From an uncultured Caryophanales bacterium (GTDB taxonomy: Bacteria > Bacillota_I > Bacilli_A > RFN20 > CAG-826), in contig CAMYVX010000007.1 in the NCBI GenBank assembly GCA_947302535.1, positions 1 to 55,120 of the forward strand: a stretch of 55,120 nt of DNA, in the 5' to 3' direction. A model generated the notes under the pieces. The model did not search any database. It was given only the letters and a program-made list of their open reading frames with translations, and was not told the DNA's origin. Made by a program: the position numbers and the translations under genes. Shown in pieces: positions 34,545-42,241 of this stretch (positions are counted from its first letter, which is position 1; the number at the start of each line of letters is the position of its first letter).

Positions 34545-35131
34545 TTAAATATCCTGATGGTAGCACATATACCCCAAGCGTTAAGAAGAGAAAGAAAACA
34601 AAAAGTGAACTATCTTTTTCTAGCGCTAATAGAGGTATGAATCTAGAGAACGATATTAATCTTTCTAATGAATATTATTTAAACAAGGATTTAGCTCTCA
34701 TCACTAAAAGACCGACTCCAATCAATGTGGCTAAGGTTGATTATTCTCGTGGCGCGAGAATTGTTGATGCTTATTTTGAAAAACAATCCACTACCGACTA
34801 TAACGGAGTCTACAAAGGAAAATATTTAGACTTTGAAGCAAAGAATACCAGAAGTAAGACTTCTTTCCCTATTGCTAACATTAGCAAACACCAAATTGAA
34901 CACTTGAAGAATGTTATTCATCATGGTGGTATTGCTTTTTTCATTATCGAATTTCAAACAAGAAAAGAAGTATTTTTATTGGATGCTCAATTTGTTATCG
35001 ACTTTTATGAAAATGGCGATAGGAAATCTATTCCATATGACATCTTCTTAAAAGAAGGGGTCTTATTAAAACAAGGATATAATCCACCAATTGATTATCT
35101 TCCCGCTGTTGAAAAAAAATACTTCCACTAA
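34541..35131 (+). CDS. recU: Holliday junction resolvase RecU
   Basis: 196 residues. The RecU nuclease core is visible: NRGMNLENDINLSNEYY, then RGARIVDAYFEKQSTTDYNG, then YLDFEAKNTRSKTSFPI with the Asp/Glu/Lys active site. It resolves four-way junctions and works with RuvAB and RecA in Bacillota. It is coupled to the exonuclease gene by a 4-nt overlap. Its stop is 4 nt into the nth stop region, and the shared hairpin at 35121-35141 terminates both. Confidence 0.93.
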   Translation: MIKYPDGSTYTPSVKKRKKTKSELSFSSANRGMNLENDINLSNEYYLNKDLALITKRPTPINVAKVDYSRGARIVDAYFEKQSTTDYNGVYKGKYLDFEAKNTRSKTSFPIANISKHQIEHLKNVIHHGGIAFFIIEFQTRKEVFLLDAQFVIDFYENGDRKSIPYDIFLKEGVLLKQGYNPPIDYLPAVEKKYFH

Positions 35132-35146
35132 TTGTGGAAGTTTTTA
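35112..35146. terminator. Bidirectional terminator overlapping the recU and nth stop codons
   Basis: An 8-bp stem ACTTCCAC/GTGGAAGT (35121-35128 and 35134-35141) has TTTTT on the + side and ATTTTTTTT on the minus side. Both stop codons lie in the hairpin. Confidence 0.85.
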
Positions 35147-35769
35147 CAAAATGCTTTCATCTTGCAGCCCTCACAGTGAGGGTTTCTTGCTAAACAATGA
35201 TAGCGGCCAAAATGAATTAACTGGTGATGGGTTTTAATCCATCTATCTTCCGCTATTAGTTTTTTAAGAGTTAATTCTGTTTCTAACGGCCCATTACTAT
35301 CTTTAACTAATCCAAGACGTTTAGATATTCTGAGAATATGGGTATCAACTGGTAAATCAGGAATATGAAACGCCTCCGCGCGTATCACTCCAGCGGATTT
35401 GTTTCCAATACCAGGTAGGGTTTGTAAAGCATCCTTATCACTTGGTAAAGCACCACCATAATCCCGAAGAACTTTTTGACAAGCTAAAACTAAATTAGTA
35501 GCTTTATTTTTATATAAGCCAATAGAATGAATTATGTCTTCGACATCCTTAATATCAGCATTAGCGATTGCTTCTATAGTTGGGTATTTCTTGAAAAGAA
35601 TTGGTGTTACCTTATTCACACTAGCATCCGTTGTTTGAGCACTTAACATCACGGCAATCATTAATTCATAATCTTTATTATAAAAAAGTTCGCAACTAGC
35701 GAAAGGTAAGATCTCGTCTAAATATGGTAAAAGTGTATTAATACACTCACTTTTTCTTTTTGTCTTCAT
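35128..35769 (-). CDS. nth: Endonuclease III
   Basis: 213 residues. A helix-hairpin-helix LPGIGNKSAGVI holds the catalytic Lys, VDTHILRISKRLGL the catalytic Asp, and C-x6-C-x2-C-x5-C near the C-terminus binds a [4Fe-4S] cluster. It is a bifunctional DNA glycosylase/AP lyase for oxidised pyrimidines. It overlaps the end of dnaD by 23 nt; dnaD-nth is the Bacillus order. Confidence 0.96.
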   Translation of the reverse strand: MKTKRKSECINTLLPYLDEILPFASCELFYNKDYELMIAVMLSAQTTDASVNKVTPILFKKYPTIEAIANADIKDVEDIIHSIGLYKNKATNLVLACQKVLRDYGGALPSDKDALQTLPGIGNKSAGVIRAEAFHIPDLPVDTHILRISKRLGLVKDSNGPLETELTLKKLIAEDRWIKTHHQLIHFGRYHCLARNPHCEGCKMKAFCKNFHN

Positions 35770-36412
35770 CGATGATATCGAGCCATGGGGTTTGAGCGAT
35801 TTTAATTGTTTCTTCTAAATTATTTCTCCAGTCATCTCTTAAAGGGGAGACTCCTTCTTTTTCAATGTCTTCTCTCGTCTCCCAAGACAATAAAACTTTA
35901 TCGACAGAACGAAGTGTTTTCTTTCCTTTGGAAAGAGCTTCTTTTAATGCATTGATAATTTCTTCGTCAGTAAATCCATGGTCAATCCATTCACCAATCT
36001 TATTAATCTCTACTGGCGCTAAAGGACGATTTAATAATTTTTCAAATTCGCCATATATGTTAAACAAAGATTCTTCCATCTTTTCTTTTGCGTTTCTTGC
36101 TTCTTCCTTAGAAGCATTGATTTGGAATTGGCGGAACAAGCGATTCTTTAAAGGATCTAAAGTGGTAATTGTTTCTTTGCCTTTAGAAATATATTCAATA
36201 TGTCCTCTTACCAACAAGTTAGCTAATATCTTATCGATATCTTTAACACTAAGAGACATCTTGAGCGACAATAAATCCGCGGTAATAAATGGATTACCCA
36301 TATTGATAAAATGATCAATCATTAAAATAGTAGTCACTTCTTGTTCATTAAGTTTTAATGACTTATAGTTTTCTAATAACAAGTAACGAAAATCAACCGC
36401 TTCAATATACAT
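35747..36412 (-). CDS. dnaD: DnaD family replication protein
   Basis: 221 residues. The N-terminal winged-helix oligomerisation domain (about 1-100, with TTILMIDHFINMGNPFITADLLS) is followed by the DnaD/DnaB C-terminal domain (EFEKLLNRPLAPVEINKIGEWI, then DEEIINALKEALS and a YxxxIL-like VDKVLLSWE). It helps load the replicative helicase at origins and restart sites. It ends in a lysine-rich tail and starts 7 nt after the cca stop with no obvious SD. Confidence 0.92.
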   Translation of the reverse strand: MYIEAVDFRYLLLENYKSLKLNEQEVTTILMIDHFINMGNPFITADLLSLKMSLSVKDIDKILANLLVRGHIEYISKGKETITTLDPLKNRLFRQFQINASKEEARNAKEKMEESLFNIYGEFEKLLNRPLAPVEINKIGEWIDHGFTDEEIINALKEALSKGKKTLRSVDKVLLSWETREDIEKEGVSPLRDDWRNNLEETIKIAQTPWLDIIDEDKKKK

Positions 36413-36419
36413 AGTGTTA

Positions 36420-37106
36420 TTACTTTATCATTTTTAAAGGATATTTAATATTAAATAAGGAAAAACTTTTTTTAATATCTTCTTCATTGATATTTTTCAT
36501 CTTCCTAATTTCTTCTTTTATCTTCTCTTCGTTTAATTCATTTACTAAATAAGAATAGCGTTTCATAGCTTTCTCTAGCTTCTTATCATAAGAATATCCA
36601 TAGGTTAAAGAGAACCTAATAGCGCGAATAATTCTTAATGGATCTTCATTAAATCTTTTACGGCAATTCCCAATCATTCTTAGTTTATTTGCTTTTAAAT
36701 CTCTTTGTCCGTGATGGTAATCAATAATTTGAAGAGCACTAGATAAATACATCGCATTAAGTGTAAAATCACGTCTTCTAGAATCAACACGTTTAGATTT
36801 AATAAACTTGATAGTCTTAGGATGACGATGGTCATCGTACCCACTTTCTTTTCTTAATGTTACGATATCAAACTTTACGTCATCAAAAAATAATTTAACA
36901 GACCCCATTCTGGCAAAAGTAAAATCTGCCTTATATTCTTTTAAGAATTCTTTCATCTCCTCAGGGGTGGCATCGCTCACAGCGTCCATATCTGTTAATG
37001 GTATGGCGGAAAGATGATCTCTAACCGTACCACCAACTAGATAAAGGTGATGGTTATTCTTTTCAAATAAATCCGCTAATTTTAAGAATGAATCAATTTT
37101 GCTCAT
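36420..37106 (-). CDS. CCA-tRNA nucleotidyltransferase-like protein, half length
   Basis: 228 residues against about 400 for Bacillus CCA enzymes. The class II head is intact: LVGGTVRDHL, the Asp-x-Asp metal site in LTDMDAVSDATPEE, and SRRRDFTLNAM. The neck motif with the NTP template is present (NEDPLRIIRAIRF, ED-x2-R). The protein ends soon after, without the body and tail domains that hold the tRNA elbow. There is no frameshift sign; the stop is followed by dnaD 7 nt on. It may be a minimal CCA-repair enzyme or a relative with another nucleotide-adding role. TATAAT lies 6 nt before the ATG without an SD, predicting a leaderless mRNA. Confidence 0.82.
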   Translation of the reverse strand: MSKIDSFLKLADLFEKNNHHLYLVGGTVRDHLSAIPLTDMDAVSDATPEEMKEFLKEYKADFTFARMGSVKLFFDDVKFDIVTLRKESGYDDHRHPKTIKFIKSKRVDSRRRDFTLNAMYLSSALQIIDYHHGQRDLKANKLRMIGNCRKRFNEDPLRIIRAIRFSLTYGYSYDKKLEKAMKRYSYLVNELNEEKIKEEIRKMKNINEEDIKKSFSLFNIKYPLKMIK

Positions 37107-37112
37107 GAATAC

Positions 37113-37118
37113 ATTATA
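37113..37118 (-). promoter_or_regulatory. -10 box of a predicted leaderless cca promoter
   Basis: TATAAT on the minus strand is followed by GTATTC and ATG. It follows directly on the terminator of the upstream lipoprotein gene. Confidence 0.7.
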
Positions 37119-37134
37119 TAGAACTTTTTTAAAT

Positions 37135-37161
37135 TAAAAAAGAACACGGCGAACCGTGCTC
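37135..37161 (-). terminator. Terminator after the lipoprotein gene, UUCG loop
   Basis: On the minus strand GAGCACGG/CCGTGTTC with a stable TTCG tetraloop is followed by TTTTTT. Confidence 0.95.
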
Positions 37162-37182
37162 TTATATTCCTAATTACTTAAA

Positions 37183-38205
37183 TTAAGCAACTGTAGGTAA
37201 TTTGTAGTCAGCAGCCTTGACTTCTTTGACTGTGGCGTCTTTATCCTTGACTGAGAATTCGTAATATTGTTCAGCTTTGAATTCAATCTTGTCGTTAGCA
37301 AATGCGGAATAAGAATAGCCAGACACAGGATCGGACATTGTGCCATCCTTGAAAACACTACGTGTACCTTCGGTAACAATGCTATATCTAGCAGCTTCGG
37401 CACCAGAAGTTAAATCGATTTGGTAAGTAGCTGTTGTGGTTTGAGAATCCATATAGTACTCGTTAGCTTTGCTGTAGTTGACAGCGGCTTCAACAGTGAA
37501 GACTTTACCAGCGTTTTCATATAAGGTAACAGTTAATGTTGTACCATCAATGATGATTGGTGAGCCAGATTGTTGATGGATAACATAGTTAATGTATTGG
37601 CTTGCACCATCGAAACCTTGGCTTAAATTTTGAGCGCCAAGACCCTTAATATAAGAACTGAAAATGAGATTTAATGGTTGTTCAGCAGTTATTTGAGCAA
37701 TTGGGCTACCAGTTTTTAAATCATTGTCATATGCAATAAGGCATTGAATGGAATTCCAAACACCACTTTGAAGAGTGTAATCAGTGGATGACTTAACACT
37801 GCGAGAATCGCTACCATTTGGTTCATCAACAGAGTTCTTCTTTGTGTCAGAAGTTTCAGAAGAAGCTCTTAAATTGGCGGAATCATATTTGTAGCTACCC
37901 TTTTCTGATTCGCTGGCTTCAACAGTAATGATTTTCTTTTCTTTGCCTTCAACTGTTCTCTTGATTGTAGTTTTAACGCTGGAACTAGACTTTGTTTCAC
38001 CAACTTTGCTTGTCATTGGGGAAATAACACCACTAGTGTTTTCCATGAAATATTGGTTACCTAACATAGCAGCAGACAAGGAAGTAGCAAATTGAGTTCC
38101 GGATTGAACAACGTTACCTTTATCGGCAAACTTTGGTTTACTCGAGCCACAGGACGCTAATAGAGCTGTCAAGATAGCAACGGGAATAAATTTAATTGAT
38201 TTCAT
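37183..38205 (-). CDS. Putative lipoprotein of unknown function
   Basis: 340 residues from the ATG at 38205, chosen for its SD AAAGGAG (the frame stays open upstream into the promoter). The signal peptide MKSIKFIPVAILTALLASC has lipobox LASC with Cys19. The mature part is Ser/Thr/Lys-rich, with repeated beta-strand-like alternation and long polar linkers, and no enzyme motif. It is expected to be anchored on the outer face of the membrane. A clear promoter and a UUCG terminator make it a single-gene unit. I cannot assign a family. Confidence 0.85.
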   Translation of the reverse strand: MKSIKFIPVAILTALLASCGSSKPKFADKGNVVQSGTQFATSLSAAMLGNQYFMENTSGVISPMTSKVGETKSSSSVKTTIKRTVEGKEKKIITVEASESEKGSYKYDSANLRASSETSDTKKNSVDEPNGSDSRSVKSSTDYTLQSGVWNSIQCLIAYDNDLKTGSPIAQITAEQPLNLIFSSYIKGLGAQNLSQGFDGASQYINYVIHQQSGSPIIIDGTTLTVTLYENAGKVFTVEAAVNYSKANEYYMDSQTTTATYQIDLTSGAEAARYSIVTEGTRSVFKDGTMSDPVSGYSYSAFANDKIEFKAEQYYEFSVKDKDATVKEVKAADYKLPTVA

Positions 38206-38238
38206 ATTTTCTCCTTTGCAAATAAATTTACTGATTAC

Positions 38239-38266
38239 ATTATAGTAATAAATACACAATTATCAA
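38239..38266 (-). promoter_or_regulatory. Promoter of the lipoprotein gene
   Basis: TTGATA (38261-38266) and TATAAT (38239-38244) on the minus strand are separated by 16 bp. The predicted start is about 28 nt before the ATG. Confidence 0.8.
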
Positions 38267-38274
38267 GATATATC

Positions 38275-38297
38275 GAAAAAAAACGGATGTAATCCGC
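38275..38297 (-). terminator. Terminator after the HU gene
   Basis: A short GC stem CGGAT/ATCCG with a TAC loop is followed by eight T residues on the minus strand. Confidence 0.85.
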
Positions 38298-38320
38298 TTT
38301 TTCTCTTCGTGAATATTTCC

Positions 38321-38605
38321 TTATTTTCTGATGTCTTCTTTAAGAGCAACAGAAGGTTTGAAGACGATTGTTTTACCACCTTTAATTTCTAATGGTGTGT
38401 GTTTCTTAGGGTGTGTACCCTTTCTGGTTTTGCGTTCTTTAATAACGAAGGAACCAAAATTTGTAATAACAACTTCTTGACCGTCAAGTAGAGATTCTCT
38501 CATTAAATCGAATAAGCAGTCAACAGTGGCTTTTACTTCTTTTTTAGAAAGATGTTCTTTTTCGGCAACAACTTCAATAATTTCATTTTTATTAAATTTT
38601 TTCAT
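38321..38605 (-). CDS. hup: HU family DNA-binding protein
   Basis: 94 residues from the ATG at 38605, preceded by SD GGAGG; a TTG five codons upstream overlaps that SD and is rejected. The HU core is recognisable: NKNEIIEVVAEKEHLSKKEV, then VVITNFGSFVIKERKTRKG, the KTIVFKPS-type ending, and the flexible DNA arm (residues around THPKKHTPLEI, replacing the usual RNPQTG). It bends and compacts DNA. It follows der after 102 nt. Confidence 0.94.
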   Translation of the reverse strand: MKKFNKNEIIEVVAEKEHLSKKEVKATVDCLFDLMRESLLDGQEVVITNFGSFVIKERKTRKGTHPKKHTPLEIKGGKTIVFKPSVALKEDIRK

Positions 38606-38707
38606 GGCTGAGCCCTCCAATACAATATGGTAAAGAAAATAACTGAATCATTCTATTAAATTCATCATTCTTGATATTAAAATGCGATATTTTGTTGCAG
38701 TTTTTGA

Positions 38708-40021
38708 TTATTTGCTGTTTCTTTGTTTAAGAACGATTCTTAATGGAGTGCCATCAAAATTGAATGTTTCTCTTAATCTATTTTCCAAGTAGCGTTGATA
38801 AGAGAAATGCATAAAGTTTGGATTATTTACAAATAATGCAATTGTGGGAGGAGCGCTATCAACTTGGGAAGCATATAGAATCTTTAATCTTCCTCCGTTA
38901 AAGTCAGGAGCCAAGTTCATCATTTGTGCATCTTGAATAACTTGATTTAACAAACTTGTTTTAATACGAGTGTGATAGGCTGTATGAACATTTTGTAAGG
39001 CTTCGAAAATAGTATTTATACGAGCTTTTGTTTTCGCTGACACAAAGCAAATGGGCGCATAATCTAAGAACTTATATTCGTTTCTTATTTGTTTTGTGAA
39101 GTTCGACATCGAGTTAGTATCTTTGTCCACTATGTCCCATTTATTAACCACGATGATAACAGCTTTACAAAGGTCTGTAGCGTATTGAATTACGTGCTTA
39201 TCTTGCTCGGTAATTCCTTGATTTCCATCAATTAATAAAAGCACAATTTCGCTTCTTTCAATGGCTTTTAAGGCCCTTATTGCGGAATATTTGTCAATTG
39301 ATTCATAAATTTTACCACGTTTTTTTAAACCTGCTGTATCAATAACAACATACTCATTTCCATCTTTAGTAAATGGGGTATCAATTGAATCTCTAGTCGT
39401 TCCAGAGATGTTGGAAACAATAACTCTTTCTTGGTTCAATAAAGCATTGGCTAATGAGGACTTTCCAACGTTAGGACGGCCAATCAAACAGAAGGTAATC
39501 TTTTCGCTTTCTTTCTCTTCTTCTTGTTTTGGAAAATAAGACACAATTTTGTTCAATAAATCACCGATACCGATGCCGTGAGAACCAGAAACAAGAATAG
39601 GTTCACCTAAACCAAGTGAATAAAACTCTTGAGCATCCGCTACATAGGAAGATTCATCAACTTTATTGACAACAAGAATGACTGGTTTTTTAACTTTATA
39701 TAATAAGCGAGAAACTAAGCGGTCGTCATTGCTCACACCTAAACGAACATCGGTCACAAAGACAATAACATCCGCTTCATCAATAGCGATCTCAGCTTGC
39801 ATTCTTATTTGTTCTTGGAAAGGTCTTTGTTCTAATTCAATACCACCAGTATCGATCAAGGCAAAATGATGGGATAACCAATGGCAATCAGCATATAAGC
39901 GATCGCGAGTAATCCCGGCTTCATCATCTACGATAGCGTGTCTTTGTCCCAATAAACGATTAAAAATCGTTGATTTACCAACGTTTGGACTTCCGACAAT
40001 AGCAACAACAGGTTTAGCCAA
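38708..40021 (-). CDS. der: Ribosome biogenesis GTPase Der (EngA)
   Basis: 437 residues. Two tandem GTPase domains (P-loops GSPNVGKST near 10 and GRPNVGKSS near 180, each with its NKxD: VVNKVDE and VVNKWDI) and a C-terminal KH-like domain ending LRIVLKQR. It is needed for 50S subunit maturation. It overlaps cmk by 8 nt, the common cmk-der pairing, and the hup gene follows. Confidence 0.97.
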   Translation of the reverse strand: MAKPVVAIVGSPNVGKSTIFNRLLGQRHAIVDDEAGITRDRLYADCHWLSHHFALIDTGGIELEQRPFQEQIRMQAEIAIDEADVIVFVTDVRLGVSNDDRLVSRLLYKVKKPVILVVNKVDESSYVADAQEFYSLGLGEPILVSGSHGIGIGDLLNKIVSYFPKQEEEKESEKITFCLIGRPNVGKSSLANALLNQERVIVSNISGTTRDSIDTPFTKDGNEYVVIDTAGLKKRGKIYESIDKYSAIRALKAIERSEIVLLLIDGNQGITEQDKHVIQYATDLCKAVIIVVNKWDIVDKDTNSMSNFTKQIRNEYKFLDYAPICFVSAKTKARINTIFEALQNVHTAYHTRIKTSLLNQVIQDAQMMNLAPDFNGGRLKILYASQVDSAPPTIALFVNNPNFMHFSYQRYLENRLRETFNFDGTPLRIVLKQRNSK

Positions 40022-40688
40022 GATTCTTCTCCTTAATTTTGTTATCTATTTTTTCAATAACAGCATTAACAACTTCTTCAATACTCATAAATGAAGTGTC
40101 TAAAAGTATGGAATCAGGAGCGGGCTTAAGAGGGGAGAATTCTCTATGAGAATCGATATAGTCTCTTTTTCTTACATCATCTTCAATTTCTTCTAAAGTA
40201 CAGGCGATGCCTTTAGAGAGATTCTCTTCATATCTTCTTACAGCACGTGTTTCAACGGAAGCAATTTGATAAATTTTCACATCAGCATTAGGAAGAACAT
40301 AAGTTCCGATATCTCTTCCATCCATAATAACAGAGGATGATTCTGCCATTTTACGTTGTAAATCAACTAAGGCTAAACGGATATCTTTATAAGAAGCAAT
40401 ATAGGAAACATTTGCAGAAACATTAGTTTGTCTAATGTCAGTAGAAACATCAATACCATTACATAAGACCACGTGCCCTGGTTTTAATTCAATCTTTACT
40501 TCAGGAATTAAAGCTACACAAGCTTTTTCATCTTGGCAGTCAACACCTTTTTGTAAACAGTACCAAGTAAAAGCACGATACATAGCTCCAGTATCGATAT
40601 AAGTATATCCTTTAATTTCCGCTACTCTTTTAGCGACAGTAGATTTTCCAGCAGCGGCCGGACCATCAATGGCAACAACAACTCTCAT
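40014..40688 (-). CDS. cmk: Cytidylate kinase
   Basis: 224 residues. Begins with P-loop AIDGPAAAGKSTVAKRVA. YIDTGAMYRAFTW and MDGRDIGTYVLPNADVKIY bind nucleotide and substrate. It phosphorylates CMP and dCMP. The SD GGAGAA precedes the ATG. It lies 12 nt after the small membrane protein gene and overlaps der. Confidence 0.97.
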   Translation of the reverse strand: MRVVVAIDGPAAAGKSTVAKRVAEIKGYTYIDTGAMYRAFTWYCLQKGVDCQDEKACVALIPEVKIELKPGHVVLCNGIDVSTDIRQTNVSANVSYIASYKDIRLALVDLQRKMAESSSVIMDGRDIGTYVLPNADVKIYQIASVETRAVRRYEENLSKGIACTLEEIEDDVRKRDYIDSHREFSPLKPAPDSILLDTSFMSIEEVVNAVIEKIDNKIKEKNLG

Positions 40689-40700
40689 AACATCGTTCTC

Positions 40701-41000
40701 CTAATTTAACGCTTTGATTAGTAAAAATACTAAGAGGAAGATAACAACAGCTCCAAGAAGACCAAACAAAGAATATTTAAGTAGCTGTTTTTGCTTTCTC
40801 TTTTTTAAAAAAGCCACTTCGGTTTCGTTTTGCTTTTGATAGGTCCCCATAACTTGTTCAAGGGGCAACGATGAAGTGGTGTTTAAAGATAAGTTTTTTG
40901 ATTCAGGAAGGGATTTTTTGGGGGTTTCAAAATTAGAAGCACCGCCATTGATTATGGATTCACGATAGATTTTGTACTTTTCTATGCGAGTGTTAGCCAT
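40701..41000 (-). CDS. Small tail-anchored-like membrane protein, unknown function
   Basis: 99 residues from the ATG at 41000, chosen because AGGAGG lies just upstream; the open frame continues to 41045 without support. The first 70 residues are polar and charged, with Ser/Asn-rich low complexity and a KKRKQKQ basic stretch. Residues about 74-97 are one hydrophobic helix ending only two or three residues before the stop. This gives a cytoplasmic head with a C-terminal anchor. It precedes cmk by 12 nt. No family recognised. Confidence 0.75.
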   Translation of the reverse strand: MANTRIEKYKIYRESIINGGASNFETPKKSLPESKNLSLNTTSSLPLEQVMGTYQKQNETEVAFLKKRKQKQLLKYSLFGLLGAVVIFLLVFLLIKALN

Positions 41001-41097
41001 AACTCCTCCTTTTTCTTTGAAAAGTCTACTACAAATAAAAGTCATATCATAGAGAAAAATATATTTTTACGAAAAAAATCATTTTTATGATAAAGGT

Positions 41098-41126
41098 TTG
41101 CAAATAGAAGATACTGAATATATAAT
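41098..41126 (+). promoter_or_regulatory. Ferredoxin gene promoter
   Basis: TTGCAA (41098-41103) and TATAAT (41121-41126) are 17 bp apart, with the predicted start about 22 nt before the ATG at 41155. Confidence 0.8.
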
Positions 41127-41154
41127 TTTCGTAAATAACAAGGAGGCTGTATCG

Positions 41155-41334
41155 ATGGCAAAGAAAAAATTAAGAATCGATAAATCACAATGCATTGGTT
41201 GCGGCTGCTGCGCTGGTACTTATCCTGATGATATCACTATCGGTGATGACGGATTAGCAGAACTCATTTCTGGAGAAGGCGAAGAAGAAGCCGTTGGCGT
41301 GTGCCCTGTTAGTGCAATTTCCCTAGCGGAATAG
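41155..41334 (+). CDS. Single-cluster ferredoxin
   Basis: 59 residues from the ATG at 41155, preceded by SD AAGGAGG. An in-frame ATG further upstream would put the promoter inside the coding region and is rejected. The cluster motif CIGCGCC near residue 12 plus a distal CPVSAI cysteine give the ligands for one [4Fe-4S] cluster, as in Bacillus-type Fer. The middle is very acidic (GEGEEEA). It is a low-potential electron carrier, as a single-gene unit with its own promoter and terminator. Partner unknown. Confidence 0.92.
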   Translation: MAKKKLRIDKSQCIGCGCCAGTYPDDITIGDDGLAELISGEGEEEAVGVCPVSAISLAE

Positions 41335-41342
41335 TTATAATG

Positions 41343-41374
41343 AAAAACCAGGTTGAATTATCCCTGGTTTTTTT
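41343..41374. terminator. Terminator between the convergent ferredoxin and ribU genes
   Basis: AAAAACCAGG (41343-41352) pairs with CCTGGTTTTT (41363-41372), followed by further T residues on the + strand and by TTTTTCATT on the minus strand. It is probably bidirectional. Confidence 0.85.
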
Positions 41375-42077
41375 ATGCCTCATTAACTTTGATTTTATCA
41401 ATTATAAGATGAAGTCGTTTATATAAAATAAACGTTAATACTATGACCGCTATGTCTTTTATCGCGTTAAACGGTAAAGAGATAATAAAGAAGAATGGCC
41501 ATGTTAAATTTGTAACCGCTGGATTAACAGCTTGGCATGCTCCTAAAAGCATTTCTTCGCTCATACCCATAACGTTCATGTAGAAACCTAAAATAATAAA
41601 TGTTGTGATGAAGGTGGAAGCAAGTAATTGGAAAACCATTCCCACAAGGAAAGCGATAAGCGCTCCTTTAATAGAATGATGCTTGCGATAGATAAAACAA
41701 GCAGGAAGAATAAATGCTAATGAATAAATAAGATCCGCTAATTCACCAACACCAAAAGTGATTGTTAATGGTAATTTCACTAATGTCTTCACCATCAAAA
41801 TAAAGACAGCAGACATAGGACCATAAGCAAATCCTGCGATAAAAATAGGGATCTCATCAAAGTGAAGTTTTAAGAAACTAGGGAAAATGGGAAGCGGAAT
41901 ATTGAATATCGGAACAATATACAAAATAATGGAAAAAGCCGCAAAAATGGCACTTCTTACCAAAAATTTAGCAGAAAAGACTCTTTTTTTGCCTTGAGAA
42001 TGAGTATAAGCAAAAGTCAAAATTAAAATCGCTATTAGACTTGCAAAGATGAATCTAGATAAATCAAAACCTTCCAT
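41373..42077 (-). CDS. Riboflavin ECF transporter S component (RibU-like)
   Basis: 234 residues from the ATG at 42077; a second ATG at 42092 lies within the SD hairpin and is less likely. About six hydrophobic helices, with the ECF S-component pattern of small residues in the first helix and GPMSAVFILMVKTLVKL in the middle. It binds riboflavin and works with the shared EcfA/EcfA'/EcfT module, which is not in this window. The FMN riboswitch directly upstream makes the riboflavin assignment strong. A long N-terminal segment of about 35 residues with its own hydrophobic stretch precedes the S-component core. Confidence 0.88.
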   Translation of the reverse strand: MEGFDLSRFIFASLIAILILTFAYTHSQGKKRVFSAKFLVRSAIFAAFSIILYIVPIFNIPLPIFPSFLKLHFDEIPIFIAGFAYGPMSAVFILMVKTLVKLPLTITFGVGELADLIYSLAFILPACFIYRKHHSIKGALIAFLVGMVFQLLASTFITTFIILGFYMNVMGMSEEMLLGACQAVNPAVTNLTWPFFFIISLPFNAIKDIAVIVLTFILYKRLHLIIDKIKVNEA

Positions 42078-42079
42078 AT

Positions 42080-42102
42080 AAAAAGCCCTCATTATCCAGG
42101 GC
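42080..42102 (-). promoter_or_regulatory. Riboswitch expression platform: terminator/SD hairpin
   Basis: On the minus strand GCCCT (42102-42098) pairs with AGGGC (42089-42085), then TTTTT. The 3' arm includes the ribosome-binding site GAGGG used by the ATG at 42077, so ligand binding could stop transcription, block translation, or both. Confidence 0.75.
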
Positions 42103-42113
42103 CATAATAATTA

Positions 42114-42226
42114 CATTTCTTCTTTCATCCAGACTTTACTGTCGCCACTTGAATCTCACAAGTTCCTGCCATTAAGGCTCGCGGGGTATACCGCCGGTCA
42201 CGATTTTCACGTTGCCCTGAAGTACA
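42114..42226 (-). promoter_or_regulatory. FMN riboswitch (RFN element)
   Basis: On the minus strand the RFN blocks are complete: ACTTCAGGGCAACGTG, GACCGGCGGTATACCCCGCG, CTTAATGGCAGGAAC, GTGAGATTC and GCGACAGTAAAGTCTGGATG, closed by CTTC/GAAG. FMN binding should repress the downstream riboflavin transporter gene. Confidence 0.97.
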
Positions 42227-42229
42227 TTA

Positions 42230-42235
42230 ATTATA
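42230..42235 (-). promoter_or_regulatory. -10 box of the riboswitch transcript
   Basis: TATAAT on the minus strand lies just upstream of the RFN element. The -35 region (TTAAAT) lies in the 3' end of parB. Confidence 0.65.
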
Positions 42236-42241
42236 AACTGA

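Noticed and set aside
35865-36314. 149-residue open frame antisense to dnaD
   Set aside because: It lies wholly opposite dnaD, is low-complexity Ser/Leu/Asn, and has no SD or family motif. The same applies to other antisense frames such as 33144-33407 over rnpB and 10029-10352.
41098-41154. Longer ferredoxin N-terminus
   Set aside because: The promoter -35 and -10 boxes lie in this stretch and a strong SD points to the ATG at 41155.
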